From Gentiana macrophylla (lineage: Eukaryota > Streptophyta > Magnoliopsida > Gentianales > Gentianaceae): DNA of 64,000 nucleotides. The first letter of the stretch is position 1; every line of letters starts with the position of its first letter. The position numbers were made by a program, and so were the translations under genes. Positions 10,966 through 22,531 of the stretch are shown one piece after another. Below the pieces are notes generated by a model. The model was not told the DNA's origin, ran no database searches, and worked only from the letters and a program-made list of their open reading frames with translations. The DNA lies in assembly GCA_026214975.1 (NCBI GenBank), contig JAOBSW010000108.1, positions 124,001 to 188,000 on the forward strand. Direction: 5' to 3'.

Positions 10966-11449
10966 CGAAAATACAAGCTCTTACCAGGTTTTTCTACGAC
11001 TTAAATGATCGAACTATTTTATTTTTGGAACTCTCCCAACCTAAAGAGTCGAGACGAGCTTTCTCGTATTTGGAACTCGCCTTCGGGTGAGCCTTCTGTA
11101 AGTCCGACTTCAGGTCGACATCATGTTTGGAACTCGCCGGCGAGCGAGCCTTCTATAAGACCGACTTTAGTTCGGCACTGACAGATTACACCAATAATCA
11201 AACGGTACGTTAACTTACTATTATTTTGTTTTCCATTATGCATGGTCTTTATTGAGTTTGCAGGACAAACACACGATAAACCATATGCGGGAAGTCAATA
11301 CAAAGTGGCCCAGCTCGGTCAAATAAAGTTCGGGAAGTTAGAAAAATCTGAACCTGCTCGGCAAAAAAATTATAAGTCAGCAGGATTGATTTAATCGAGC
11401 TCGCAAGCCGGGCTCTCGGTGAAAATTTCATAAGTAAGCCAAAGACCGA

Positions 11450-12440
11450 CGAGCCGAGGCATGCAAAGTCATACTCGTAAAGTTTGCAAAGACAAACTTC
11501 CTCACCTGCAGTCAGGCTAGAATTTTAATCGAAGTCTGGCTGGTCGACTCGAGATAGCTTGAATACCACAAGCTCCCCGAGTCCTCAGGCCAGGTCGGGG
11601 TATTAACTGAGTCAGGTCATACTCAGAAAGTTTGCAAAGGACAAGCTTCCTCAGTCTACAGGTCAGGCTAGAATTTTAACTGAGTCGGTTAGACTCAGAG
11701 ATAGCTTGAATACCACAAGCTCCCCTAGTCCTCAAAGCCAGGTCGGGTATTACTCGAGTCAGTCATACTCGGAAAGTTTGCAAAGGACAAACTTCCTCGA
11801 TCTGCAGTCATCTAGAATTTTAACTGAGTCCTGCAGGTCAGACTCAGATAGCTTGAATACCACAAGCTCCTCTAGTCCTCAGGCCAGGTCGGGGTATTAA
11901 CCGAGTCAGGTCATACTCGGAAAGTTTACAAAGGACAAACTTCCTCAGTCTGGAGGTCAGGCTAGAATTTTAACTGAGTCCTATAGGTCAGACTCAGATA
12001 GCTTGAATACCACAAGCTCCCCACGTCCTCGGGCCAGGTCGGGGTATTAACTGAGTCAGGTCATACTCAGAAAGTTTGCAAAGGACAAACTTCCTCAGTC
12101 TGCAGGTCAGGCTAGAATTTTAATCGAGGCTCAGAGTCGACTCGAGATAGCTTGAATACCACAAGCTCCCCTAGTCCTTAGGCCAGGTCAGGGTATTAAC
12201 TGAGTCAGGTCATACTCAGAAAGTTTGCAAAAGACAAACTTCCTCAGTCTGCAGGTCTGTCTAGAATTTTAACTGAGTTCTGCATGTCAGACTCAGATAG
12301 CTTGAATACCACAAGCTCCATAAGTCCTCAGGTCAGGACGGGGTTTTAACTGAGTCATGCAGGTCAGACTCAAAAAGTTTGTAAAGAAAAAACTTCCTAA
12401 GTCTGTAGGTCAGGCTAAATTTTTAACTAAGCATCGCAGT
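11450..12440 (+). repeat. Tandem array, about 150-bp unit, about 7 copies
   Basis: GTCATACTCAGAAAGTTTGC recurs near 11469, 11616, 11762, 11913, 12060 and 12210, and in degraded form near 12362. Each unit also has GCTAGAATTTTAACTGAGTC and GATAGCTTGAATACCACAAG. Between 12640 and 14640 the interior continues with degenerate phrases of the same vocabulary (AAGTCTGCAGGACAGAC, GAGCTCCGCAGGTCGGACTC). Confidence 0.9.
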
Positions 12441-12478
12441 CGACTCGTAAAGTTCAGTAAAGGACAAACTTTAAATTT

Positions 12479-14111
12479 AGTATGCCATCCAAAAACTATT
12501 ATGTTATTGTGTGGCATACTGAAGGGCTGGAAGAGCAGATCAGATGAACAGACAGCCGGAAAATTTGCAAGGAAAACAACCGGAAAGGGCAAGGTAAGTT
12601 GCAAAAAAATAATATAAAAATTCATGTGCTATAATTTTTTAACTTCTAGAGTTTTGATATGACCAAAAACTAAGTTTGCAAGTCAGACATCAAAAAGTCA
12701 AGTCTGCCTGAGCAAAGCCCAAATAATTAAGTCTGCCTGAACAGACTCCAAAAAAATAAGTCTGCAAGACAGACAAGCCGAGCTCCGAAGAATGGACTCC
12801 GCTCAAATCATTAAAACTGACATCCGAGCTCCGCCGTTCGGACTCAGCAAACATATGTCAGCAATATTTATTAAGCCCGCAGGACGGACAAAAAACTGAG
12901 TACTACAGGCCAGACTCAGAAAGCATACAATGGAAAAAATTCCCGAGTCTGCAAATCAGGCTAAAACCAAATCATAAAGAGTATACAGAGCTCAAAATCA
13001 AAAACAAAGTATGCCATCCACTACAATAAGTAATGGATGCCACACTAGGGGGTGCACAGGGTACTAGGTAAGTACTCAAACCTCAAAATAAATTTCAAAA
13101 TAAAAGTACAGTGGGCAGAGCACTACAAACATCTAGAAAGCATACAAGTTTTTTTTATAGAAATTTCGTAAAACATATATGTCTTGACAATAGGAGAAAG
13201 GGCAATCAATGCAGGCACTGAGATTTTGCTCACTGAGGAAGGAGCCGGTCGATTGCTCTGAGAAATAGGGCGGCGTTTAATATGCTTAGCCCCAATGTGC
13301 TCTCCTTCCTTAAACTCTCACAATCGATGGTCAAGCAAAAAGAAGAGTAGATACCACTGCTGCCATGTCGTGGTCAGACAGGCGCCCTTAACCCGATGAA
13401 GGTCTATCCTCGGTCAGGTCCTCGATATCGTCATCCGAATGAGCCTCATGCCTCCTCTGTTTGGATCTACCTCTTTGTGGGGTAGCAGCAGTTATAACCT
13501 GCCTCTTCCTTTGAAGGCCAACTTCCTCCACCCCTCATCCGCATCCACTTCTATAAGATCAACCCCTTCGCGCATAGAGGGTGACCCAGGTACGTCGTCA
13601 GGAAGCTCGTATAAATGCCGAGCTGAAGAGGAATTCAGGACGGTAACCACAGATCGGGTCACCTGCAGATCAACGTGTTTGGTCCTCTCCGAGCCCTGAT
13701 TAGTCTCAGTCTGCACCAAGGAACTGCAGAAACATTCTTAAAAACTCAGAGAAAAATCTCATAAGTCAGCAAGACTGATGAGCTGAGCTCCGCAGTCGGA
13801 CTCAAAGAAAATTTCATAAGTCGCAGGATCGATGAACCAAAATCGCAGTCGACTCGGAAAAGTTTGCTAAGGACAAACTCAATAAGTCTGCAGGACAGAC
13901 AATCAGAACTAAGATGCATTATAGAAAGTTTGTAATAATCAAACTTTCTAAGTCTGCAGGGCAGAAAACGAATTGCAAAGCTCTACAAGTAAAGTCCAGA
14001 GGCAAAAATCTACACACGCTACTAAGTATGCCATCCAAAAAACTATAAGTTAATGCATGGCATACTGAGGGGCAAGACACCCCACGGCGGATCAAAGTAC
14101 TTCAGGTAAGT
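12479..14111 (+). repeat. Three hairpin-plus-splice-donor modules
   Basis: Inverted repeats AGTATGCCA...TGGCATACT at 12479/12520, AGTATGCCATCCA...TGGATGCCACACT at 13008/13046 (two mismatches) and AGTATGCCAT...ATGGCATACT at 14025/14066. Each is followed by a G-rich step and, 27 to 79 nt further on, by AGGTAAGT (12592-12599, 13066-13073, 14104-14111), a perfect donor consensus. Confidence 0.6.
13400..13720 (-). other. Possible antisense coding remnant in the non-coding element
   Basis: A minus-strand frame (13492-13719 and on towards 13400 in another frame) has ordinary, non-repetitive protein-like composition with acidic stretches, unlike the repeat-derived frames around it. I recognise no domain. 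A second such stretch may lie at about 14690-14960. They could be traces of an antisense ORF such as that in the host element. Confidence 0.25.
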
Positions 14112-14967
14112 GCTGAAAATAAAATTAGGCAAGAGAACTTGCAAAAGTTTGCATATATTAAAACATTGTACATGAAAAAATCGGAAGCTTTTCTCCAAAT
14201 TATTACAAAACAGACTCCAAAGTTTGAGCTCCGCAGGTCGGACTCGAAAGCTTCAGCTCCAAAGGCCGGACCCGAAAAGTTTTCTTAAGTTTGCTTGACA
14301 GACATCAACTTTCAGAACTCCACAGGTTGGACTCAACAAAGTTTGCAGGCCAAACTCATCGGATTGAGCTCCTCAGATCGGACTCACCAAGTCAAGACGA
14401 CAATCAAAAGTATGAACTCTCTCAGCTCGGCCTCCGTAAAATTTCGTCAGAGACCAAACTTCTTTAGTTCGTAGAGCGAACTCAAAGCCGAGCTCCACAG
14501 GTCGGACTCGTCATAAAATCAGTCTGCAGGACGGACTCTCGCAAAGATTGCGAGGTAAACTTCCTAAGTCCCCAAAAGGACCCGAGCCGAGCTACGCACG
14601 TCGGGCTCGTAAAAATACAACGAGGCATAAATGAAATGTAAGTTCAAAAACTTAAGAAGCATTAAGGGTTGAGTTCGCCTGCACTCTGTAGCATGAGTAA
14701 GATTCTCCACAGAAGCATTGACCTAGGGCAGCTTGGCAGGAGCCGTTGAAGCATAAGCAGCAGCCACAGAAAGCACTAAACAAGGAATTGCAGCAACGTT
14801 CTCAAAAACCGTTCCACTTCAGAAGATGTGGGCACGAATGACAGCGTCATAACAAGAACTATGCCACTGGCGAGAAGGCCATTATAAAGTTCTACAAGTC
14901 TAGATGACGGTGGCCGAACAACACCTCTAACAGATCCGACCTCACAACGAGTGGTTCAGTCAGATCT

Positions 14968-14977
14968 GGGGGGCTTA
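14968..14977 (+). promoter_or_regulatory. Polypurine tract
   Basis: A run of G (GGGGGGC) followed by TTA immediately precedes the 3' LTR start, the expected plus-strand primer site. Confidence 0.65.
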
Positions 14978-15619
14978 TGACGAGGGTCAGACTAGCCCTC
15001 ACCACGTGTCATCTTTATATCGGCTAACCATTAATGGAAGACAGAGAATTAATAGCTAATAAAGGCCAGGAGCCCTAGAGTTTAACCGAGAAAGCGGACC
15101 TGAACCCCACGTGGGAGGTCACCGCTTTTCTCTCTACTTACCACCGCAAGTCGGCTCGGTAAGAGTGGAGGCCGGGTAATGCAAAGACATGTCGAGATGG
15201 CCCGGGGGGCTCGACACAGGTCGGCCAGAGCCTTCCTTATTCATATTTGGCACACATGCTTAATAATACCAGATAAACACGAAAAGAATCCATTGGTATA
15301 ATGACATTGATCTTGTCATTTAAATATGTCAATAATTATCCCTAAATCATAGGGATTTACATGTATTAATCCTTAGGGGAAATAATAAATAATAATAATA
15401 ATATAACTCCTTGCAGGACAAGGAAAGGGATAAATCGTTCCCTAAATAAACAACCCTAAGGAACTACGGAGACTTGATTCCTGAAACATAACAGGATACG
15501 TAGGCAACTTGAGAGAGACTCTCAAGCTCAGTCTAAAATCACCCAAAAAAACCATCCTCGTTCATATTACCTTAGATTAAACGGCCCGGATTATTACTAG
15601 ACGAGATCCAGCATCGTCA
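14978..15619 (+). repeat. 3' LTR of the 9223-15619 element
   Basis: Same ends as the 5' LTR, followed by the GACGG duplication at 15620-15624. Confidence 0.93.
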
Positions 15620-16060
15620 GACGGCTCCACCAAATAGCTGACTCACAATGATAAAGCCCACCATGACTCTCACCGCCTGAGAGTGAGATCGCAAGGCATC
15701 GCTTTAACCTCTATAAACAGGTTGACTAAAAAAGGATCGAACAGGGGGTTGAATTCCGGCCACCAGATGATCTTTATATGAAATAAATTTCATCACTTCC
15801 ACAAATGCGGGGCTCGTGCTTTCCACCAAAGCTAATGAGATGGTAGTTCATGGATATATTCTATGCGGTCAGGGCAGAAGTAAGGTTAGAATGGGACCGG
15901 ATCTCTTTCTATCAAGCCCCAACCATTTTGTCAAAATCCTTCTATTGGATAAGCTTACGGGTTCCGTCCACATATACAGCTTCAACGCCTTCTTCTTGGG
16001 TTTCTTGGCACGCTTTCCCATACTGACTATGTTTTGTTCACTCAATTATGCCTCTTCAAC
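15620..16060 (-). pseudogene. Antisense Transposase_28-type ORF, N-terminal part (decayed)
   Basis: Continues the remnant at 6507-9222 on the other side of the nested element. Near 16030 on the minus strand a basic segment begins (MGKRAKKPKKKALKLY). Further on come SPAFVEVMKFISYKDHLVAG and, near 15650-15690, text matching the conserved C-terminal block of the Transposase_28 domain. Stops and frameshifts are present. A minus-strand TATA box (TATAAAAA, 16766-16773) lies upstream and could be this gene's own promoter. Confidence 0.5.
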
Positions 16061-16765
16061 GGACCAATAAGCACCTATTTCCTATTCCCCATGCGTGCTC
16101 ATATTGACCTCCTCACCAAAGCCATATCTGCAAGCCTCCCGTGTTTCTTCGTTAGTCTGAGTATATGATTATGAGGACATCCTTAAAAACAAAAACGTTG
16201 AGGTGGAACGTTAGTCACCTAAACTCGAAATGCCCATCTCGACACCTTGGCCCATCATTTTTCATATTAGCAAAGGATGAAACCCTAAAACTATAGGCCC
16301 GAAATGGGGGCAAAGCCTAAAGGATAACCTACCTGTCAATCGTGAGTCAAAAAGGGACAAGTGTGAATAGGTTAAAGATGTAGGCCATTTTATTGCAGAA
16401 GCGGGAAAACAAACACTCAAAAAAGGGCAGATTCTAATGAAAATAGTGTTGATGCACTCACAAACGTGAAAAATGTGCTCGAACATGGTCAAAATCTTCA
16501 GAAATAATGTGTTTTGACTCTAAAAATCTTGTTCAATGCAGTGGAAATGAAGGATATCGGACAAAAGTGACAAGAATATTCCTGGAAACCGAGGGAAATC
16601 AGGGTTGAAGAGTTGAATATCGGCCGGAAAACTCAAAGTCTCATCGGAATCTTCTTAATCTCGTCGATATCTTCTTACTCCCTGTCGGAAACTTCAAGCA
16701 CGTTGGAATTTCTTTCCGCCTGAACGATGAAATTATGAAAAGTATTCAAGTGTTGAGGGAGTCCA

Positions 16766-16773
16766 TTTTTATA
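16766..16773 (-). promoter_or_regulatory. Putative TATA box of the antisense ORF
   Basis: TATAAAAA on the minus strand, about 700 nt upstream of the recognisable coding remnant. Position fits; no further support. Confidence 0.3.
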
Positions 16774-16789
16774 AGCGAATTGGGGGCGG

Positions 16790-17318
16790 AAGCATGAATC
16801 GAAGCGTCACTTTGAAATTTAAACGCATTAATTACAAGTCAGCCGCCGCAATACCTCATCCAATCAGCGTTCCTGACCTTTCACATCAACCACCACATCG
16901 GTTACAAAATAGTGGAAGGCCTTAGAATCTCACTCCCAACCGTTACGATCCTCAAGAATCATATCAATTCCAACACACAACTGCTCTTCAGCAACAACGA
17001 GTCCGTCCACTTAATAGCGTGGTATTGTCAGGCCAGTCCGCTTCATAGTGTGGCCCCACCTTTAAGCCTGTCCGCTTTATAGCGTGACACCTATATGCCC
17101 GTATGCTTTATAGCACGGCACCTGGCTACATCTAGTTAGCATGACCCTGGCAGCGAGTCGCTTCATGCCACAGAAGCTACATAAGCCTTGGACTGTGCTC
17201 GCGAGCTTAACACTGATATTGTAAGGCACTCCCCCAGCAAGTCATATCGGTGCAAAGTGAATCAATCCACTGACAAATTTACTCCATGTCTTACATTTCA
17301 TGAAAACACATAGACATG
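16790..17318. other. Gypsy-element interior with no gene
   Basis: Non-coding. The phrase 'TCCGCTT(C/T)ATAGCGTG' recurs four times between about 16990 and 17115 as a short degenerate repeat. Nothing else recognised. Confidence 0.4.
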
Positions 17319-17331
17319 AATAGGGGGCCAT
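17319..17331 (+). promoter_or_regulatory. Polypurine tract of the Tat-lineage element
   Basis: AATAGGGGGCCAT directly before the LTR start TGATACGCC. Confidence 0.6.
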
Positions 17332-17960
17332 TGATACGCCAAACCCGTAAAAAACCCGTGTATCCACTTTGGGCCTGTACGGATAGGGTCCTAGGCACAA
17401 CGAGTCTGCCTCACCATAAGCTGGATGGGGCCGGGCATGATCATGCCTGCCTATGATCGTTGTGACCTTAGTCACTCAGTAGGAAAAAGGCATCGATCAT
17501 CAAGCCTTCATCCTGCAATTCACTGCACGACCCGATGGTCTAGGGGCCGGTCAGTCCATCCTCCATCATGGAGGTTTGATAACTCGGACCAAGCCTACTC
17601 AACTAGGAAATCAAGACTCAGACATGACGATGGCGAAGAGAACTCAGTAAACAGCTAAATGTAATGACCGCTCCCCGTGAAGCCGCCATAATAGTTGTCT
17701 TGATTAATTATGTCATAAGTATATATAATTATGTCATATCCTATATAATTATGTCTTGTCATAATTAGCCTAATCGTCATTAACAATTCACATATAAATA
17801 GCGGCACCAAGCAACACATTTATCATCTGAAATATACATAAAGCAAGCAAGACTCTATTAATTCATCAAGCCTTGAGTCCGCCGTCGTGTTGTTCATACA
17901 ACCTTCATATACTTTATCCCCCACCCCGTGAACCACTAGCATAATTACAGTTATATAGCC
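17332..17960 (+). repeat. 3' LTR of the Tat-lineage element (right end approximate)
   Basis: Starts TGATACGCCAAACCCGT after the PPT; TATA box TATAAATA at 17793-17800 with typical R/U5-like sequence after it. The end is estimated because the matching 5' LTR and TSD are absent. Confidence 0.5.
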
Positions 17961-18359
17961 ATATATCCACCTCCAAACACCGGTATAACCACAATGAAAA
18001 TTCCAACATTTTCAATGACATAGTCTATAATGCCATGAATTCTTATTATCGACTCTATCTGATAGAGTGTTGTTCTCTAAATAATCACATGCAGAACTAC
18101 TAAGTATGGATCGCTATTGTTGTTGTTGGAATAGAATATATAATCTTCTTTGCAGTACAAATAAACCAATCATGTACCCGTTGATATCCTACAAAACACA
18201 CTTGTTAGAAGTGAAAACAACTGCACAATGAGAATGAATAATCAAAGAGGGTAAGGATAGAAAATTATATCTAAAGCCAAGAATATATAACACTTTATGC
18301 AAGGTTATTTGAGGATTGATCCTTAAATCCCCATATGTGTTACAGTCACATTATTACCA
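17961..18359. other. Unassigned sequence, no gene seen
   Basis: AT-rich; possibly the downstream part of the antisense copia fragment that follows. Confidence 0.3.
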
Positions 18360-19475
18360 TTAGGCAATCCCATCTTCATGTTAAGTATGGGTTTGGGATT
18401 ACATAATAATTCTAAAAAAGTCACAATATGATATATGGCACCAGAGTCCAAAATCCATTGGAGAGATTTTACAAAATTTAGATGACCTAATCCTTGAAAA
18501 GGTGAAAATGATCATGAATCAGATTGATAGAATGCCTTGTGGAATCAAAACTCAGCAGACAAATCAGCTTCTGTAACTGTTGTGCAGTAAGACTTGGAAA
18601 CCCAGGTTCAATTGATGACCTTTAGCCCTAGTCTTTTTCTACTGATTGATTCACATCTACATGATCAACCATATTTGATTTCTTTTATCCAAATCCAAGT
18701 GGATAGCCATTATTTTTACAACAGTTTCCTCTGTGGCCATTGAATCCTTAGAAACTGCACGAAACATTTTGCCCTAAAGTTGTTTGTAGGAACAAATATT
18801 GCTATGCTGACTGTCTCATTTGGGATCGTTCCATTATTTTGAGTCTACAAGATCTTAGAATCCTGATTTTCAGCCATATTGGACACATACAACTTCTGCC
18901 TCTCTAAATTTATGTCCATTGCAAAGGCATCATGAATTTATTTGATTGGAACCATCAACATACCATGAGACACCATAGGCTCAAACTCATCCTTAAGACC
19001 TTTCAGAAATTTCATCACATGTTCTTCTTCCATGTGATCCATTGGAGTATTAATCGCATTACAATGCATCATTGGATCACATGAATATATAAGGATATGC
19101 CTAATTGTTTTTTATTTCCTCCCAAAGAACCATCAGTTTGTTGAAATACTGATTCACATAATCAATACCCTGCTTCATTAAATGCAATTCTTCCAGTAGA
19201 TTAGAAAATCTCAAAGCATCAACATTAGAAAATCTATCAGCAAGAATATTCCAAACTGCTTGAGCACTCTAAAAGTACATTAAACTTGTTGCAATGGTGT
19301 TTTCAATAGAGTTTAAGATCCAAAATCTCAGAATTGTATCACGCTGCCTCCAAGCATGAAAGTCTGCTAAATCTGCTTCTAGCTTTTTTATTGTGCCATC
19401 TATGAAGCCATACTTATTCCTGGTGATTAACACCATCTCCATTGACATCTTTCAGGGATTATGATTGTTTCCATT
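18360..19475 (-). pseudogene. Copia gag/protease fragment, antisense and decayed
   Basis: On the minus strand 19100-19460 reads like the N-terminal part of plant copia Gag (MEMVLITRNKYGFIDG, then LADFHAWRQRDTILRFW and a block with AQAVWNILADRFSN), interrupted by stops. Near 18680-18745 there is a zinc-knuckle-like remnant with GHRGNCCKNNGYPLGF. At about 18437-18458 a protease start (WILDSGA) shows the Asp-Ser-Gly active site. It has an internal order gag, knuckle, protease and is not the Sirevirus type. It ends at 19475, where the Sirevirus LTR was inserted. Confidence 0.65.
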
Positions 19476-21207
19476 TGTTGGAAATAAAATTTATGTTTTG
19501 ATGATAATTCATCATATTTGTTTAAAGTATTATCTTAACCCCATTGATGAAGTGTCAAGCCAAATTGTTATAGTGAAAAGCTAAAAGATGTCTAGAAATG
19601 AATGTATAGGTTTTACTGAAGTCCGATATTTGTATAAGTTACATCGACAAGCTAATCGTATAATTAGTGTGTCGAAATCGAAAAAGCGGAAGTCATCTAG
19701 AAAACTGGAAATCACTAAGAAAGAAACTGACTCAGAATACACCAGCATAAAACTGAAGAAGATAAGTTCACTGAGAGTTACAAACTCGGTTGGCTTATAT
19801 AGAAGACTGAAGAACTGAGGGAAACAGACTCAGTTATTTTAGATGGAAGAACTGAGGGTTCAAACTCATTTATGAATATTACAAGTTGAGACTGTAAAGT
19901 TAGACTTCAGGCAAGATTGTGGTGACCTGAACTGACTTTATGGATCTTGTATGAAGACCTAAGAATCATAAGGACAATGAATTCTTAGATGATAATGAGT
20001 CATGGTGTACTCTGATTAAGTCAATTATAATCAGATGAAAACCGGAGTACTGATATTTGAAGAAGATTAAAATCTCAGTTAACGCTCCAAGTCAGTTAGG
20101 AAACTGACAAACAATAAACTCAGTATAAACTTGATAAGGAAACTCAGTTTTATAAGTCTGCCATCCAACAAACTGATCGTACAGTCGAACGTTATAAAGG
20201 AAGCAATTTCATTGGATGAGTTACTGACACATCAAAACGGTCAGAAAATATAGCCATTACAAGTGAGACGTTGATACAATTTGAATTGAAGCCAGATGAA
20301 CGTTGGACCTCACACTATAAATAGAAGACTTTTCACCAAGGATAAAAACAATGAATTAACAAGTATTATCAAGCAATTTTGTGCATTAGTCATTTTATTC
20401 GAATTACTATCATCTCAGCGCTATAACAAGATCATATCTAGAAATTCTTCAAGTGTTCAAGCTACACATATTTTATCAAGAAACAAACACTTTGAAGAAC
20501 CACAAACAAGAATCAATTTATTGATTCTCAGCCCAACTTTGATTTTACATCAAAGGTTCTAGACTGTGAAGCAAACTGGGAAGGTTTTGCCAAGGACAGT
20601 TGTGACAAGCAGTCGGGTAAACTGTGTTTGTGGTGGTAGCTGGTGAAGAGGCAATTCAACCCTTCAAGGATCAGTGTTCAAGCAATTGAAGAACAACAAT
20701 TCTACCTGTTCTACAACTGTTTAGATAGTGACGCTAGGGATTAACCAAGGACTATTTTTAGGACTTTTTGTAACAGTTCACCTCAAGAAGTTCTAGTGGA
20801 ATTTTCCTCCGCACCACATGGGAAGAGAGGACGTACAGGATTACACCACCTGGAACCTCTATAATACTTGTCATATTTACTTTATGCACTTACTTACTTA
20901 TTCAGCATTTATTTACAGCATTTTGATAATTGATTGTTATACACCTCATAGTTCACAAACTGACATTCATCGAATTGATTTACTACACTCGCCACAGAGA
21001 ATAACAAGATCAAGAAAAGGCTAAAACTTAATCATTTGCCGGTTGACTCGATTTCAAGCTTAAGTCGGTTTGACTTAAACTCGGCTTAGTCAGCTTAACT
21101 CCACACAAGTTTAACTAAACCTTAATTTGTTTTAAATCTAGTTTTAGGGACAGGTTTATTCACCCCCGCCCCTCTAAACTTGTGTTAGCCTTTCCAAGGG
21201 ACCAACA
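19476..21207 (+). repeat. 5' LTR of the Sirevirus-like element
   Basis: 1732 bp, TGTTGGAAATAAAATTTATG to AAGGGACCAACA. TATA box TATAAATA at 20316-20323. Pairs with 38690-40319. Confidence 0.92.
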
Positions 21208-21208
21208 A

Positions 21209-21220
21209 TTGGTATCGGCA
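21209..21220 (+). promoter_or_regulatory. Primer-binding site (initiator-Met tRNA type)
   Basis: TTGGTATCGGC one base after the LTR; the family standard is TGGTATCAGAGC, so the site deviates at a CAG. Confidence 0.75.
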
Positions 21221-21322
21221 AAGTGTTTCTTTGATAAGATATCAATTGCTCAGATCTCCTCTAGTTGCTCTCATTTGAAAGCTCGGCCAGCTTGTTAAAC
21301 AATCAATTTTCACTCACTCACT

Positions 21323-22531
21323 ATGGATAATAATCAATATGCAAGACAGATGCTTATGTGCAACATGGACAGATTTGACGAATATAAAGGTCGTATGCAG
21401 GCCTTTCTATCAGCTACTCATGATGAAATGATGGATGTACTCACTGATGGACCAATCCAGATCACTCACATGCAAACTGATGGTGAGAGACAAATTCGAG
21501 TTCCAAAGCCCAAATCTGAATGGACCAGTGATGATCGCAAGCGAAACAATCTCAAAAATATTGCTATGGACTTTATTCTTAGAACTCTTGACAGCAACAT
21601 GTACTTGAAGGTGAAAGAATGCACAACTGCCAAGGAAATGTGGGACAAACTACAACTTTTTTGTGAAGGAACAGATTCAATTAAGGAAAACAAGATCTCT
21701 GTTGCAAAACAAAAGTTTGAAAATTTCAAGATGAAATCTGGAGAAACTATTGACCAGATGGAAATAAGATTCAGTGCTATCATGGATAAATTAGATCTAC
21801 TCAAGATTGAATACTCTAAGAAAGTCATCAACACAAGAATCTTGAAGGCATTACCAATGTGCTGGAAGATGAAGGTCACTGCTATGGAAGAATCTAGAAG
21901 ACTTGACATAGAGGATTCATTCAAAATCTTATTAGATCTGAAAGCTTATGAATTCAGTGAAGATTTTACAAGTACAGCTGCAATAATCAAAGCTCTGGAA
22001 GAACCAAAAACCACAGCACTTGCAGCAGCATCAAATGACATTCAAGAAAACTCATCTAACAATCTTCATGAATTGGATGAAATGGAAGAACAAATGGCTC
22101 TAATGATGAACAGAATTCAAAGAATGAAGAGTGGACATCCAGTCACTCAGAAGTTTATCAAAAGGACTCATGAGAAAAGAAAAGACGATGAATATCTCTG
22201 TTTCAACTGCAAGAAACCTGGACATTATAAAACTGAATGTCCAAAACTAACCATGAAGATGCCACCAAGAAGAGTTGGTAGAAGAGCACTCCTTGCTGGA
22301 GATGAATCAGATTATGAAGCTGGTACTGAAAGACTATCAGATGACACAGCCTTAATAGCACACATGGAAGATACAAATGAGGTATGTGAATCAAACTCTA
22401 AATATTCCTCAGCTCAGATTTCCATGCAAAATGCATGTTCTTCGGCTGCTGACTCCAATCCAAAAAATCAAGAATTAGAAGAAACACTTGATGAATTGAT
22501 GAATCAGATAGTAATTATTCAATATGGTTAG
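21323..22531 (+). CDS. Copia Gag (capsid and nucleocapsid), truncated by a stop
   Basis: 402 codons from an ATG 115 nt after the PBS. Residues 1-215 match the UBN2/Retrotran_gag fold of plant copia elements, for example TAKEMWDKLQLFCEGTD and QMEIRFSAIMDKLDLL. A zinc knuckle of form CX2CX4HX4C (CFNCKKPGHYKTEC, 22199-22240) binds RNA in packaging. The frame ends in TAG at 22529-22531, after which the same frame continues for about 40 coiled-coil codons; the stop therefore probably breaks a longer Gag-Pol. The product would form cytoplasmic virus-like particles. Confidence 0.85.
   Translation: MDNNQYARQMLMCNMDRFDEYKGRMQAFLSATHDEMMDVLTDGPIQITHMQTDGERQIRVPKPKSEWTSDDRKRNNLKNIAMDFILRTLDSNMYLKVKECTTAKEMWDKLQLFCEGTDSIKENKISVAKQKFENFKMKSGETIDQMEIRFSAIMDKLDLLKIEYSKKVINTRILKALPMCWKMKVTAMEESRRLDIEDSFKILLDLKAYEFSEDFTSTAAIIKALEEPKTTALAAASNDIQENSSNNLHELDEMEEQMALMMNRIQRMKSGHPVTQKFIKRTHEKRKDDEYLCFNCKKPGHYKTECPKLTMKMPPRRVGRRALLAGDESDYEAGTERLSDDTALIAHMEDTNEVCESNSKYSSAQISMQNACSSAADSNPKNQELEETLDELMNQIVIIQYG

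Larger units (their letters stand above)
9223..15619 (+). mobile_element. Complete non-coding LTR retrotransposon (6.4 kb)
   Basis: Two near-identical LTRs (9223-9855, 14978-15619), a PBS immediately after the first, a G-rich PPT before the second, and a perfect 5-bp TSD GACGG (9218-9222 and 15620-15624). The 5.1-kb interior has no gag or pol; it consists of a leader with three repeat units, a 37-bp minisatellite, a 150-bp tandem array and degenerate repeat text. It must have moved with proteins from another element. PBS type (TTGGCGC) and association suggest a gypsy (Tat-like) parent, but this is inference. Confidence 0.92.
6215..17960 (+). mobile_element. 3' part of a Tat-lineage Ty3/gypsy element with antisense ORF (interrupted 9223-15619)
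   Basis: Three things are visible: a minus-strand ORF remnant of the Transposase_28 / 'putative gypsy type transposon' kind (6507-9222 and 15620-16060), a PPT (AATAGGGGGCCAT, 17319-17331), and an LTR starting TGATACGCC at 17332. Tat-lineage elements are known for extra ORFs, some antisense, between pol and the 3' LTR, and this arrangement fits. No gag, RT or integrase remains on the plus strand in the window; the 5' part was cut off where CACTA A begins. The outer right boundary is not firmly located. Confidence 0.5.
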
